Shown here piece after piece: positions 1-9,250 of a stretch of DNA of 64,000 nucleotides (its first letter is position 1; every line of letters starts with the position of its first letter). The DNA comes from Colwellia sp. PAMC 20917 (GTDB lineage: Bacteria; Pseudomonadota; Gammaproteobacteria; Enterobacterales; Alteromonadaceae). The stretch lies in contig NZ_CP014944.1 of NCBI RefSeq assembly GCF_001767295.1, forward strand, positions 1,364,001-1,428,000, written 5' to 3'. The position numbers and the translations under genes are program-made. Under the pieces are notes generated by a model. The model did not search any database and had not been told where the DNA came from. It saw only the letters and a program-made list of their open reading frames with translations.

Positions 1-219
1 ATAAGGTTGAGAAATAGTTTGTCCCTGCCCAATAGGCAAAGCCGTATTGTCGTATGCTTTATGCGCTAAGATTTCAGGAACAAAAATATGTCGAGGTGAT
101 TGAGCAATTGCTTGCAACACCCGCTGATCACGTATCCCTTCTGCGTATAACTTTTGCGCTAATAGCTCGCCGCTACGACGTGATTTACCGCTCACATTGC
201 TCCCTACCCTTACATTCAT
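1..219 (-). CDS. pcm: Protein-L-isoaspartate O-methyltransferase, N-terminal part (cut by window edge)
   Basis: Reading leftward from an ATG at 219 the frame stays open for 73 codons to the window edge. The translation holds the family's N-terminal landmarks [14 protein letters not shown] and the segment [18 protein letters not shown], which leads into the S-adenosylmethionine-binding fold. Pcm methylates isoaspartyl residues in aged proteins so that they can be repaired. It lies 77 bases after surE in the same direction, the usual surE-pcm order in gammaproteobacteria. The catalytic half is outside the window, so intactness cannot be judged. Confidence 0.93.
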   Translation of the reverse strand, partial: MNVRVGSNVSGKSRRSGELLAQKLYAEGIRDQRVLQAIAQSPRHIFVPEILAHKAYDNTALPIGQGQTISQPY

Positions 220-296
220 AACCTGCTCTTTTTATTTTTTTTATTTTAAAATTAACATGTGATTTATCTAAAATTTAGCAATAACTCAACGGTAAC

Positions 297-1043
297 TTAA
301 ATGATTAAGTCGCCAACCCAACGAGTGATCGATGCCAAACTATCATGGGCGGTCATATCAACGGTTAACGGGGTTATCGATGCATAACCATTGGCAATAG
401 CATGAAAGTCTGTACCTTCGCCACAATCTTGCTCTTGGCCTAATCGACCGTACCAATATATATCACGTTGCCATGGGTCTTGCGTTTTTTCCATCATCTC
501 TGCTTTATGACGATTACCCAAGCGTGTCACCTTGACACCTTTTAATTCACTAAGCGGAATATCAGGGACATTAATATTGATAATTTGATCGACGGCTAAT
601 GGATGAGATTGTAAACGTTGAATAAATTTTGCCGTAACCACGGCAGCTGTTTGGTAATTTTGTTCACTTTGACCCACCAAGGAAACAGCGATTGCTGGCA
701 TCCCCATGTGCCGCCCTTCTGTTGCCGCCGCGACCGTACCTGAATATAAGGTATCATCGCCTAGGTTTGCGCCACAGTTAATACCGGCAACAACCAAATC
801 AGGTGTAAGCAGCTGACTGATGCCAAGATGAACTGAGTCGGTTGGCGTGCCGTTTACTGAAATGAAACCATTGTCTAATGTTTGAATGCGTAGCGGATTC
901 ATTAGCGTTAAAGAGTTACTGGCACCACTACAGTTTCTATCGGGTGCGACTACCGTTACCTCAGCTATTTTTACTAATTCGTCGTGTAAAACTTTAATGC
1001 CTAAAGCATGAACACCGTCATCGTTACTGAGTAATATTTTCAT
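297..1043 (-). CDS. surE: 5'/3'-nucleotidase SurE
   Basis: This is a 248-residue protein, the normal SurE length. The metal-binding NDDG motif is at residues 7-10, followed by [12 protein letters not shown] and [10 protein letters not shown], and then [16 protein letters not shown], all SurE signatures. SurE is a cytoplasmic metal-dependent phosphatase that removes phosphate from nucleoside 5'- and 3'-monophosphates and is linked to stationary-phase survival. Its ATG shares one base with the truD stop codon (TAATG), so translation is probably coupled. pcm follows downstream. Confidence 0.97.
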   Translation of the reverse strand: MKILLSNDDGVHALGIKVLHDELVKIAEVTVVAPDRNCSGASNSLTLMNPLRIQTLDNGFISVNGTPTDSVHLGISQLLTPDLVVAGINCGANLGDDTLYSGTVAAATEGRHMGMPAIAVSLVGQSEQNYQTAAVVTAKFIQRLQSHPLAVDQIININVPDIPLSELKGVKVTRLGNRHKAEMMEKTQDPWQRDIYWYGRLGQEQDCGEGTDFHAIANGYASITPLTVDMTAHDSLASITRWVGDLII

Positions 1044-2077
1044 TAGTTTACCGCTCGCTCTGTCATATCTTGATAACTGATTAATTCACGCAAAATGGTG
1101 GTTGCATAACAACCAGAAGGTAAAAAGAAGCTCAATGTTATGGTGTCATCAACCGACTTTATACTGCCTTCAGTTAACGACAACCTAATTCTACGTCGTT
1201 CTTGCTTTAAGCCAAACTTAGCTAAACCTTGGCAAAAGTCAGCGTAACCATCGGCAACCTGCTGCTCTAGCTGTTGTGATTCGCCTTGCGACATTAATTC
1301 GCCAGCGCCCCACAGCGCTGCCGTTAAGTCGATATCTTTTTCTTGAAAGCGTTGACGAATGGTTGCGTCAATTTCATCAGCCAAAAATACCGACTGTGTG
1401 CCGCTTAACATAAAAACATCACCCGTTTGTAAAGATTCAAACTGATTTCTTTCAATACGAGTACTGATTATTTGATTAAAGATTTCTGAGCGAGCCGCCG
1501 ATAAATAAAGGCCACGTTTCTTTTTATCTTTTACTTTTTTACCTTGAAATAACTCCAACGCTCTTTCAAGGTTGCCGCCATTAATACCAAAGCGTTGTTC
1601 ACCAAAGTAGTTAGGCACACCAAATTGGCTAACCGCAGTCCAGCGGCGTAAGACATCATCGGTATTACTGACATTACGCAACACTAATTCGAAGCGATTA
1701 CCTGACAAGGCACCGATGCGTAATTTTTTGTTATGACGTTGTTGGGAAAGAACTTCAACACCTTCGATGGCTAAGTTACTTAAATCATAAATCGCTTTGC
1801 CTGGTAGGTGAATACCGAACCACTGCTCGGTAACAGCAAATCTGTCTTTTAAGCCGGCATAAGATACTAAGCCTTCTTTTACCTTAAAGTATTTAGCCAA
1901 CTCTCGGGCAACAACTAGCGTATTGGCGCCAGTTTTTCTCAGGTGAATAAATAAATGTTCGCCTTCGCCGCAAGGTTCAAAAGGTAATTTTTCAAAGACC
2001 TTAAAATCAGACATTTCACTACGAAGTTGGCCAGTGGCATTCGGTTGGGTATATAAATATTGTAATGACTTGCTCAT
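1043..2077 (-). CDS. truD: tRNA pseudouridine(13) synthase TruD
   Basis: This 344-residue protein converts uridine 13 of tRNA(Glu) to pseudouridine. The catalytic aspartate is visible in GLKDRFA (Asp78), and the family motifs NYFGEQRFG and RSEIFNQ are present further on. The length is typical for the family. It starts one base after the ispF stop and its own stop overlaps the surE start, so it sits in a tightly packed leftward operon ftsB-ispD-ispF-truD-surE-pcm, as in many gammaproteobacteria. Confidence 0.97.
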   Translation of the reverse strand: MSKSLQYLYTQPNATGQLRSEMSDFKVFEKLPFEPCGEGEHLFIHLRKTGANTLVVARELAKYFKVKEGLVSYAGLKDRFAVTEQWFGIHLPGKAIYDLSNLAIEGVEVLSQQRHNKKLRIGALSGNRFELVLRNVSNTDDVLRRWTAVSQFGVPNYFGEQRFGINGGNLERALELFQGKKVKDKKKRGLYLSAARSEIFNQIISTRIERNQFESLQTGDVFMLSGTQSVFLADEIDATIRQRFQEKDIDLTAALWGAGELMSQGESQQLEQQVADGYADFCQGLAKFGLKQERRRIRLSLTEGSIKSVDDTITLSFFLPSGCYATTILRELISYQDMTERAVN

Positions 2078-2078
2078 T

Positions 2079-2579
2079 TTATTGATTATTCTCTATAACG
2101 GCTGCAGAAGATTTTGTCAGTAAGACCACAGCGTGAACAGCCACGCCTTCTTTACGACCTGCATAACCTAACTTTTCAGTCGTGGTTGCTTTTACATTCA
2201 CTTGATCTAGCTCTGCTTGTAAGTCTTCACTTAAGCAAGTACGCATCGCCAATAAATGTGGTGCTATTTTAGGGGCTTGTGCAACGATAGTAATATCGGC
2301 ATTACCGAGTTGATAGCCTTTTTCAATCATTAAACCGACAACATGCTTTAATAAAATTCGACTATCGATATTTTCATACTGGCCATCTGTATCAGGAAAG
2401 TGATTACCAATATCGGCTAAGCAAAGCGCCCCCAATATTGCGTCACACAAAGCGTGAATTGCAACATCACCATCCGAGTGAGCAATAAAGCCTTGCGGAT
2501 AATCTATTTCTACACCGGCTAAAACAATAGGGCCTTTGCCACCAAATTTGTGTACATCAAAGCCGTGACCTATTCTCAT
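2079..2579 (-). CDS. ispF: 2-C-methyl-D-erythritol 2,4-cyclodiphosphate synthase IspF
   Basis: A 166-residue IspF, the fifth enzyme of the MEP isoprenoid pathway, which cyclises CDP-methylerythritol 2-phosphate and releases CMP. Metal ligands are visible in FDVHKF (Asp8, His10) and in the [15 protein letters not shown] segment, and the nucleotide-binding [12 protein letters not shown] segment is near the C-terminus. The start overlaps the ispD stop by four bases (ATGA), indicating coupled translation of two enzymes that act close together in the pathway. Confidence 0.97.
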   Translation of the reverse strand: MRIGHGFDVHKFGGKGPIVLAGVEIDYPQGFIAHSDGDVAIHALCDAILGALCLADIGNHFPDTDGQYENIDSRILLKHVVGLMIEKGYQLGNADITIVAQAPKIAPHLLAMRTCLSEDLQAELDQVNVKATTTEKLGYAGRKEGVAVHAVVLLTKSSAAVIENNQ

Positions 2580-3334
2580 GGTGTTTCCTGTAATATTGGT
2601 TTTTGTTGCTGTTGTTTTTGCTTAGCTAAGAAAAAAGCAGCTAAAGCGAGATCATCTGGATGAGTAATTTTTATATTTTCACTGCTTGCCGAAACTAACA
2701 GACTAGGTAAATTAGCCCGTTCAATTGCTGATGACTCATCAGTGAGTTCAGCTCCCTGATTAAGGCCATTAATAATCGCGGCTTTTAATTCTCGCACCGG
2801 AAACATTTGTGGTGTTAGCGCGTGCCATAAATGCTCTCGCGCTACCGTTGACAAAACTTGCGGACCATTTAACGTACTCAAAACCGATCGTTTCATGGTG
2901 TCTCGCACCGGTGCAGCTAATAATCCGCCCACTTCTTTTGCTAGGCAACGAGCAATTAACGTTGAAATATCATCATGAGTAACACAAGGTCTCGCGGCAT
3001 CATGCACTAAGACCCAAGAATGGTGCTCAGGGTCAATCGCTGTTAATCCAGCCAGAACTGAGTCAACTCGTTCTTTGCCGCCAATAACTGTTTCAACCTG
3101 AGCATTATTGATTAATGACGTTTGTGGATAATATTCATCATTTGCACTGAGCGCGATAATAACTTTATTTATCGACGGATGACTTAACAGGCGTTCAATG
3201 GTGTGTTCTAAAATTGTTTTATTATCAATAGTTAAATATTGCTTAGGGCAATTTGCCTGCATACGTTTACCTGCACCAGCGGCAGGGACAACAGCAATAA
3301 ATTGTTGAGTAGGCTCGGTTGGATTAATTAGCAT
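2576..3334 (-). CDS. ispD: 2-C-methyl-D-erythritol 4-phosphate cytidylyltransferase IspD
   Basis: A 252-residue nucleotidyltransferase that joins CTP and methylerythritol phosphate, the third MEP pathway step. The nucleotide-binding loop AAGAGKRM is at residues 18-25, followed by CPKQYL, and VHDAARP in the middle binds metal and nucleotide. The protein has a short N-terminal extension of about a dozen residues before the core and a glutamine-rich C-terminal tail (KQKQQQQK). It begins seven bases after ftsB and overlaps ispF. Confidence 0.97.
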   Translation of the reverse strand: MLINPTEPTQQFIAVVPAAGAGKRMQANCPKQYLTIDNKTILEHTIERLLSHPSINKVIIALSANDEYYPQTSLINNAQVETVIGGKERVDSVLAGLTAIDPEHHSWVLVHDAARPCVTHDDISTLIARCLAKEVGGLLAAPVRDTMKRSVLSTLNGPQVLSTVAREHLWHALTPQMFPVRELKAAIINGLNQGAELTDESSAIERANLPSLLVSASSENIKITHPDDLALAAFFLAKQKQQQQKPILQETP

Positions 3335-3341
3335 AACGTTA

Positions 3342-3644
3342 TTATTCCGGGTCTATTTGCATGGTGTTTTTTTCAGAGGGTATTAAACGAAAAAATGTTT
3401 CGTTTTCTTTTATCATCCCTAACTCATTCCGAGCGCGCTCTTCAATAGCTTCAACGCCTGATTTCAAATCGTCGGTATCAGCATATAATAATTTATTACG
3501 TTGTTTGAGCTTGTCATTGTCTGCTACTTGACGTTGAACTTCTTGTTCCAAAGCTAGATAGTCAGGCACACTATTTTTACCGAACCATAGTCGGTATTGT
3601 AATAACATCAGAAAAACCAGTAAGAGTACGGTTATAGCGCGCAT
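3342..3644 (-). CDS. ftsB: Cell division protein FtsB
   Basis: A 100-residue bitopic protein with one membrane segment at about residues 3-20, an adjacent QYRLWFGKNSVPDY motif and a predicted coiled coil at about residues 28-65. The conserved stretch ARNELGMIKENETFFRL follows. FtsB bridges FtsL and FtsQ in the division complex. It is the first gene of the leftward operon. In many relatives eno lies directly upstream; here eno is about 22 kb away, with accessory genes between. Confidence 0.95.
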   Translation of the reverse strand: MRAITVLLLVFLMLLQYRLWFGKNSVPDYLALEQEVQRQVADNDKLKQRNKLLYADTDDLKSGVEAIEERARNELGMIKENETFFRLIPSEKNTMQIDPE

Positions 3645-3756
3645 AAAAACCTAATATAAAGCCTAAAATTTAGTCAGAGAAGTACCAGTACGGTTGCCAT
3701 TATAAATGGGTGTTTGCTGGTGTAAACATTATTAACGCATTTATAATTTTTAAAAA

Positions 3757-4374
3757 TCAAATTGCTAACGATTGCTTAAAGTTACGCCAGTTAATGGCAC
3801 AAGATAATAACAACTCACGCAAACTCGGTGTTAAAGGGTTTGCTCGATGGGCATTTAACCAACAATGGCCACTACAAGCTGCCGTCATCACTTTCTTATT
3901 CGGTTTGAGTAATTGCCCTATTGCTTGGTTTTGTTCAAGGTCGGTTAAAGAGAACCAACCATGAAGATTGGTTCGAAAACGCTGTTGCTCAAGATCAATT
4001 CTGTCAATAGAGTCTAATAATATCGTGGAATCTTTGGCAATAGGCACCACTAGGCCATGATGCAACGTTGCCGATAAATACCACTGTTTTACTGACTCGC
4101 TGTCTTGGCCATTTAATGGCATCTGTTTACCTTGTTTAGCTGACCAAGTTGCATTTTGCACATCAAGCTTTAGGGGTGTTTGCACCTGTAACATGGAGTT
4201 TGCCGTACGCTTGATATAATGAGGTAAACTTTTTAATCGCCCCTGCATCAATGGGGCTGATAAAAGAGGATCTATACTCAACTGCCCCAACTCTCTTTCA
4301 TATAGCGCATTACAAAGCTCAGCAAAATCAGCTGATTGATAGTCCCTTTGCCATATTGAGGTTTGTTCATTCAT
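3757..4374 (-). CDS. Conserved-looking protein of unknown function
   Basis: A 205-residue protein I do not recognise. No signal peptide or membrane segment is evident. The C-terminal third carries a compact Cys/His stretch (TAACSGHCWLN) followed by RANPLTPSLRELLLSC and INWRNFK, which looks like a conserved motif rather than drift. It begins with ATG and is separated from ftsB by 112 bases, reading in the same direction, so it may or may not be co-transcribed. A short frame on the opposite strand (3710-3964) overlaps it and looks spurious. Confidence 0.7.
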   Translation of the reverse strand: MNEQTSIWQRDYQSADFAELCNALYERELGQLSIDPLLSAPLMQGRLKSLPHYIKRTANSMLQVQTPLKLDVQNATWSAKQGKQMPLNGQDSESVKQWYLSATLHHGLVVPIAKDSTILLDSIDRIDLEQQRFRTNLHGWFSLTDLEQNQAIGQLLKPNKKVMTAACSGHCWLNAHRANPLTPSLRELLLSCAINWRNFKQSLAI

Positions 4375-4589
4375 GAATAATTGAGTGCTTTTTAATACGT
4401 TACTGGGTAGAATTCAACCTGAAGTTTAAGCATAACCTATTGGGTGAAAAAGATAAAATAAAGCTATAGTCTTTATTTATGGCTATTACCATACACATTA
4501 TTAGCTTTATCGCCCTTAATATTAACCAATAGCGCTATGCTGTTAATTGAACTCCACATAACCTAACACCGAAAACTCATGGAAAATAT

Positions 4590-5483
4590 ATGTTTGAAAA
4601 AGTAGCAAGTGAAAGCCCAGTAGTAGAAAAAACACTCTCTCTAGCGCCAACCGATTTATTACGACAAGAAATAGATCAGGTCAGTTATATTTATAATATC
4701 ATTGTTGATTTTTTTGCTAATTATACCTTCCAATTGATTGGCGCCTTCATCATTTTCGCGCTCGGTTATATCGTCGCAGGCAAAATATCCAATGTTGTAT
4801 TGAGACTATGTACAAAACATAAACTTGATATCACCTTAAGTCAGTTTTTGGCCAGTACCACCAAAATGCTTATCGTCATCATGATAACCGTTATCTCGTT
4901 AAGTAAATTAGGCATTAGTGTTACACCATTTATAGCTGCCATTGGTGCCATTTCTCTTGGCGCAGGTTTAGCCTTACAAGGTTTATTAGCTAACTATGCA
5001 GCTGGTTTTAATATTATTATTATTCGCCCCTTCGTGGTTGGTGATACCATAACTGTGCGCGGTGTTACCGGCATAGTCAAAGAAGTTCTCCTGGCTTATA
5101 CCATAATTCATGACCAAGACGGTGTTGCGATTACCATACCGAACAAACATATTGTTGGCGAGATATTACACAACTCCAAACATGACTCATTATTAGAGTT
5201 AACAGTGGGTATCGCCTATAAAGAAGATCCATTACAAGTGGTTACTATTTTAGAAAAAACGATAGAGGAACTCAATATCGTTGGTGAATCGCGCGAACCA
5301 CAAATTGGTATTAGCGAATTTGCTGACAGCTCTATCAATATTTCGATACGTTTATGGACACCCACGGCTAATTATTATGATGCTAAATTTAAAGCCTACA
5401 AAGCAATTTACTTAGCCCTGAAAGAAAACAATATCGAGATCCCGTTCCCACAACGCGATGTTCATTTAATCTCACAAGCTTAA
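4590..5483 (+). CDS. MscS-family mechanosensitive ion channel
   Basis: A 297-residue small mechanosensitive channel of the MscS type, which opens under membrane tension to release solutes on hypo-osmotic shock. Three hydrophobic segments (about residues 47-67, 90-106, 111-145) precede the cytoplasmic beta and alpha/beta domains. The pore-lining helix is recognisable as SLGAGLALQGLLANYAAGF, followed by RPFVVGDTITV, the classic start of the beta domain. The length is close to E. coli MscS (286 residues). It is a single gene, with a terminator directly downstream. Confidence 0.93.
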   Translation: MFEKVASESPVVEKTLSLAPTDLLRQEIDQVSYIYNIIVDFFANYTFQLIGAFIIFALGYIVAGKISNVVLRLCTKHKLDITLSQFLASTTKMLIVIMITVISLSKLGISVTPFIAAIGAISLGAGLALQGLLANYAAGFNIIIIRPFVVGDTITVRGVTGIVKEVLLAYTIIHDQDGVAITIPNKHIVGEILHNSKHDSLLELTVGIAYKEDPLQVVTILEKTIEELNIVGESREPQIGISEFADSSINISIRLWTPTANYYDAKFKAYKAIYLALKENNIEIPFPQRDVHLISQA

Positions 5484-5530
5484 TGTAAGGGTTAGAAAGT
5501 CTGACTTTCAGCCATAAATTCAGCGTATAA

Positions 5531-5557
5531 AAAACCACTCATTGAGTGGTTTTTTTT
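5531..5557 (+). terminator. Rho-independent terminator after the MscS gene
   Basis: A six-base-pair stem (CCACTC 5535-5540, GAGTGG 5544-5549) with a three-base loop is flanked by an A tract and followed by eight T residues. It sits 47 bases after the stop codon of the channel gene. A nearly identical stem recurs downstream of eno at 25959-25975. Confidence 0.85.
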
Positions 5558-5695
5558 CGAGGTAAATGGTAAATCCGGATAATTTTCGAAACTATCACTC
5601 GTCAAATGATGATTGAGTCTTAATAGACTTTTTTGCCACAAACATGACATAGTGCAGAAATAAAAAAGCAACCATTAAAGACTGCTTAGTGCCCA

Positions 5696-5849
5696 GCCTG
5701 TGTGAAAACTATTTCAAACTTGAGTAATTGGTAAAAACCAACAGAAAAAAGCTCTTTAGATTAAATTTTGTATTATATTTGATGTAAAGCTACCTATTAA
5801 TTTACGTAGCGTTGCATAAAAGTTTTCCTCCGGGAGTTTTTACACAGGC
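5696..5849. mobile_element. Candidate miniature inverted-repeat element
   Basis: A 154-bp segment is bounded by inverted repeats of 15 bases with one mismatch (5696-5710 and 5835-5849, core CCTGTGTGAAAACT). The hexamer AGTGCC occurs just outside both ends (5688-5693 and 5850-5855), as expected of a target duplication, though two extra bases separate it from the left repeat. There is no coding frame inside. A related single end, GGCTGTGTAAAAACT, occurs at 8910-8924. The remainder of the gap up to the transposase at 6037 shows no other clear feature. Confidence 0.45.
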
Positions 5850-6036
5850 AGTGCCATTAGCGGACGGTAGGATGTCTGGGCTATTTGCTATTTTCTTTTG
5901 CTATTCTTTCTAGGTAGTTCTTTTTCCTTTCATCCAATCCATAGATTATCCCCCATTAAGCCACCCATAATAACTTGTTTGTTTTTTCAACAATAAACTA
6001 CACTTAGTTTACCCTCTTATAAGTGTGGTGATTGTT

Positions 6037-7017
6037 ATGCCTAAGCCTCGTTCACAACAAATCAGTTTATCTGATACGCCGTATTATCATATTTGTAGTC
6101 AAACCGTTCGAAAAGCCTTTTTATGTGGTGTTGATAAAGAAACCGGTGTCAGTTATGAGCACAGGCGTCATTGGATTGAACAGCGCATTTTTACATTATC
6201 TCAGGTCTTTGCTATTGATATTTGTGCTCACGCTGTTATGAATAATCACTTACATTTAGTCCTTCATGTTGATAGTGAACAAGTTAACAACTGGACGACG
6301 TTCGAGGTACTGTCCCGTTGGCATAAGTTGTTTAAAGGCACCCTGTTAACCCGTCAATATCAGCGACAGCAATCATTAACGACATTCGAAATAGAAATGG
6401 TTGAAGAAACAGCACAGGTCTATAAACAACGCTTAATCGATATCAGTTGGTTTATGCGGGCATTAAACGAGCCTATTGCTCGACAGGCCAATAAAGAAGA
6501 TAAATGCACTGGGCACTTTTGGGAAGGACGCTTTAAATCACAAGCCCTGCTCGATGAAGGGGCATTACTTGCTTGTATGGCTTATGTAGATTTAAATCCA
6601 GTGCGTGCGGGTATTGCCCCAACACCTGAGCAATCGAGTTTTACCAGTATTCAACTGCGTATCAGAGCCGCCATTATCGGAGAGCAACCGACAACGTTAT
6701 TACCTTTTACTGGCCATGAACAGCAAGCTAAAACCTCCGGTATCCGCTTTAGCTTAAAGGACTATTTAACCCTTGTAGATGAAACAGGTCGCGTAATAAG
6801 AGCAGACAAACGAGGCGCTATCGATAACAAAACCGCAAATATACTGTCAAGACTTCACATCAGCGATGAAAGTTGGCTCAAACTCACCTCAAACTTTGAA
6901 GGTATATTCACTGGCGCGGTCGGCACCGCAGAGCATTTGTGTGAATTTACTGAGCACGTGGGGTTAAAGCGAGCACACGGGAAAGCAAATGCCCAAGCTT
7001 GTTTGAATAGCGCGTAA
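6037..7017 (+). CDS. REP-associated tyrosine transposase (RAYT), Y1/HUH family
   Basis: A 326-residue single-strand transposase of the Y1 type. The HUH metal motif is HLH at residues 71-73 within MNNHLHLVLHVD. The candidate catalytic tyrosine is Tyr183 in MAYVDLNPVRAG, and GHFWEGRFKSQ just before it is typical of this group. The ATG at 6037 is chosen over an upstream GTG at 6025 because the family N-terminus is MPKPRSQQISLSDTPYYH. RAYTs are domesticated relatives of IS200/IS605 TnpA that act on REP hairpins carrying a GTAG tetranucleotide; such hairpins follow at 7162-7489. Confidence 0.9.
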   Translation: MPKPRSQQISLSDTPYYHICSQTVRKAFLCGVDKETGVSYEHRRHWIEQRIFTLSQVFAIDICAHAVMNNHLHLVLHVDSEQVNNWTTFEVLSRWHKLFKGTLLTRQYQRQQSLTTFEIEMVEETAQVYKQRLIDISWFMRALNEPIARQANKEDKCTGHFWEGRFKSQALLDEGALLACMAYVDLNPVRAGIAPTPEQSSFTSIQLRIRAAIIGEQPTTLLPFTGHEQQAKTSGIRFSLKDYLTLVDETGRVIRADKRGAIDNKTANILSRLHISDESWLKLTSNFEGIFTGAVGTAEHLCEFTEHVGLKRAHGKANAQACLNSA

Positions 7018-7161
7018 ACTTAACTACAAGCTAAGACAGCACTAAGACAGCAAGAAAAATAAGGCTACCTTGGGGGAGAAGTAAACTTGCCTGAAATTCA
7101 CTGATTTAATCAACATCTATAACAATCGATATACAAAAGCCTACAAGATGAAGTACATGCA

Positions 7162-7489
7162 TTGTTGTTGACCAATGGATAGCGTGTTTCAGAGTATTAT
7201 TATTGTGTAGAATTATCATGGGTGGCATAGTAACTTTTGTGTAGCATTATCATGGGTGGCATAGTAATTTTTGTTGTTGACCAATGGATAGCGTGTTTCA
7301 GAGTATTATTATTGTGTAGAATTATCATGGGTGGCATAGTAACTTTTGTGTAGCATTATCATGGGTGGCATAGTAATTTTTGTTGTTGGCCAATGGATAG
7401 CGTGTTTCAGAGTATTATCACTGTGTAGAATTATCATGGGTGGCATAGTAATTTCTGTGTAGAATTATCATGGGTGGCATAGTAATTTC
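7162..7489 (+). repeat. Tandem array of GTAG-tagged hairpins (candidate cognate REPs of the RAYT)
   Basis: Three tandem copies of a 109-bp unit start at 7162, 7271 and 7380, the last slightly diverged. Each unit contains two hairpins that start with GTGTAG at 7205/7239, 7314/7348 and 7423/7457, so the spacing alternates 34 and 75 bases. The hairpin is ATTATCATG, loop GGTGG, CATAGTAAT, with seven Watson-Crick pairs in nine. GTAG followed by an imperfect hairpin is the hallmark of REP elements moved by RAYT enzymes. The array begins 144 bases after the transposase stop codon. Confidence 0.8.
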
Positions 7490-7508
7490 TCTTCATTGAT
7501 AACTTGGA

Positions 7509-8525
7509 TCAAGTGTTTTTTGAAATCGATTTTATCTGATACATTTTTTTATCAGCTAAATTAATTAGCTCATCCAAATGAGTGCCATCTTCAGGAAAAA
7601 CAGAATAGCCGGCAGAAAAGGTTATATCTAAGTTACTTTTATTGGCTTTTAGAAGCGTCCATTCTGCATCAATCTGATCAATTAATTTATGAATACAGTA
7701 TTCATCATTAACGTTAGATAGTAATAAAACAAACTCATCTCCACCTACTCTTGCGACAAGATCTGAACGCCTCAATATGTTTTTCAGACATAGAGAAAAA
7801 GAGATTAACGTATTGTCTCCCACGTCATGTCCAAACTGGTCGTTGATAGGTTTAAAGTTGTCTAGATCAATAAAAACAATTGCAACGCTTTGATTATTAC
7901 GCCGTGCAAGTGCCAATAAAGTTTCAGCATTAACTTCAAGTCCACGCTTATTGTCTATTTTTGTGAGAGGGTCAAGCAACGATTTTTCACGATAACTAAT
8001 ACGATCTAACGTAATTGATACAATTTTCGATAAGGCTGAAAAATAAGCTATTTCATCAAGAGACATTGGCCTGACACCTTCAGTCGCAAAGGATCCAGTC
8101 CCTATTAAACCAAGACTTTCTCCATGCAAGAATAACTGGCAGTTTATAAGTGTTCGATAGTCCAATGCATTAACGATTTTTTTATCTGTAGTCGGATCAC
8201 TTCGAGCATCTTCAACATATACAGGAAAATCACTATTAAAGATTTTTTCCATCATTTTATCGTTAGTAATATCTATATACGGATATTTAGATTCAACTTC
8301 TTTCTGGCCTTTCCCAACTACAGAAATGAGTTTAGAAGTCTTTTTACAATTACCTTCAAATGCATACAACCACGTTAAACTGAAACCAAATAATAATTCC
8401 ATTTCAGTTTGTAATAATGAAATCATTGAGCCGACTGTATCGACTTTATATATATCTTTGGTTAAGTTTCCAAGTGAATGGATTAGTGTTGATGCTGTGT
8501 TGATGTGAATCGTCCTTATTAACAT
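7509..8525 (-). CDS. GAF-GGDEF diguanylate cyclase
   Basis: A 338-residue soluble protein with an N-terminal GAF-like sensor (about residues 25-175) and a C-terminal GGDEF domain (about 180-335). The active-site motif GGDEF is intact at residues 261-265, and an inhibitory I-site RRSD lies at 252-255, exactly five residues before it. This predicts synthesis of cyclic di-GMP with product feedback inhibition. DPLTKIDNKRG and FGHDVGD are further family motifs. No membrane segment is seen, so the signal sensed is probably cytoplasmic. The upstream ribosome-binding site is weak. Confidence 0.92.
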   Translation of the reverse strand: MLIRTIHINTASTLIHSLGNLTKDIYKVDTVGSMISLLQTEMELLFGFSLTWLYAFEGNCKKTSKLISVVGKGQKEVESKYPYIDITNDKMMEKIFNSDFPVYVEDARSDPTTDKKIVNALDYRTLINCQLFLHGESLGLIGTGSFATEGVRPMSLDEIAYFSALSKIVSITLDRISYREKSLLDPLTKIDNKRGLEVNAETLLALARRNNQSVAIVFIDLDNFKPINDQFGHDVGDNTLISFSLCLKNILRRSDLVARVGGDEFVLLLSNVNDEYCIHKLIDQIDAEWTLLKANKSNLDITFSAGYSVFPEDGTHLDELINLADKKMYQIKSISKNT

Positions 8526-8599
8526 TTATTCATAGTAATTTAACTTACTTCAATTAGAAAATGAATTACAAGCAATTATTGTTAAATTGTCCTAAATTA

Positions 8600-8924
8600 A
8601 CCAAGGCCTGACCTGATCAACTAAATTCAGACACCTAGTTAAGTTCGTTAAGCTACCTTTTTAAATTCTCTTTCTTTACATTCAACTATTGTTAACTTCT
8701 TCTTGTGACATGAGTTAACAATCAGCAAAATACGAAGCTAATATTCAATCCCTTTAGCTTAAAAAGCAGCCAAAATCAAAGCCCCTGTTGAGGTTTGGCA
8801 TTCCAAATGAAGAAGCAGTACGGATGTTCATTTATGCCACCAAGAATACTATGGAAGCAGAACATCAAGATGGGGGTAAAGTAATTAGCTAAGGCTCACT
8901 AATGCTAAAGGCTGTGTAAAAACT
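8600..8924. other. Degenerate intergenic stretch with possible insertion-sequence remnants
   Basis: This stretch has no intact gene. On the minus strand a short frame ends at 8648 with ...TIVECKEREFKKVA, followed by sequence resembling an insertion-sequence end (GACACCTAGTTAAGTT on the plus strand). On the plus strand a 46-residue fragment ending at 8892 (RFGIPNEEAVRMFIYATKN, then a stop) has no start codon. At 8910-8924, GGCTGTGTAAAAACT matches the end of the candidate element at 5696-5849. I read this as debris of past insertions, with low certainty about the families. Confidence 0.3.
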
Positions 8925-8941
8925 CTCAGAGTAAATTTTTT

Positions 8942-8994
8942 ATCAGCACCGTCGAGAAAAATCGGTACTGGTACTTTAGTCCCGAGTAGTTCAC
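8942..8994 (+). repeat. Hairpin repeat with conserved GTAGTTCAC flank (copy A)
   Basis: This element reads CAGCACCGTCGAGAAAA, then a hairpin stem built on CGG/CCG, then GTAGTTCAC. It is an inverted copy of the element at 12344-12390, and members with different stems occur at 21203-21242 and 25861-25923. The flanks are conserved while the stem differs. It abuts the broken end of the NRAMP fragment at 9031. Confidence 0.65.
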
Positions 8995-9030
8995 GTGAAG
9001 CTACAAGAATTAACAGGTGGGTTTTACCTG

Positions 9031-9234
9031 TTAGACCAGCATATTTGGACCAAATAAGAAAAAAGGATACTTAACAACGTGAGCAAAAATAATAAAGCCC
9101 AATAACGCGAAGCCAAAATCAGCGCCCGCTCGCGTTGCTTGAACAATATGGGAAACACCGATACTCGTCGCAGCCCAAACAATGCTGAGCCCTAAAAGAG
9201 CGAAGTTCTTTGTAAATTCAATCGTATATGCGCT
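9031..9234 (-). pseudogene. N-terminal fragment of an NRAMP-family metal ion transporter
   Basis: A 67-residue open stretch without a start codon translates to LGLSIVWAATSIGVSHIVQ, then TRAGADFGFALLG, then KYPFFLFGPN. This is the characteristic first two helices of NRAMP divalent-metal transporters, whose full length is about 400 residues. The frame ends at 9031 immediately after the FGP motif, next to the hairpin repeat at 8942-8994, and no continuation is found further left. It is therefore a remnant, probably truncated by an insertion or deletion at that point. Confidence 0.75.
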
Positions 9235-9250
9235 TTAATACAACTTGTTT

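Noticed and set aside
3710-3964. 84-codon plus-strand frame near ftsB
   Set aside because: It overlaps the end of the gene at 3757-4374 on the other strand, which has the better start and conserved-looking C-terminus.
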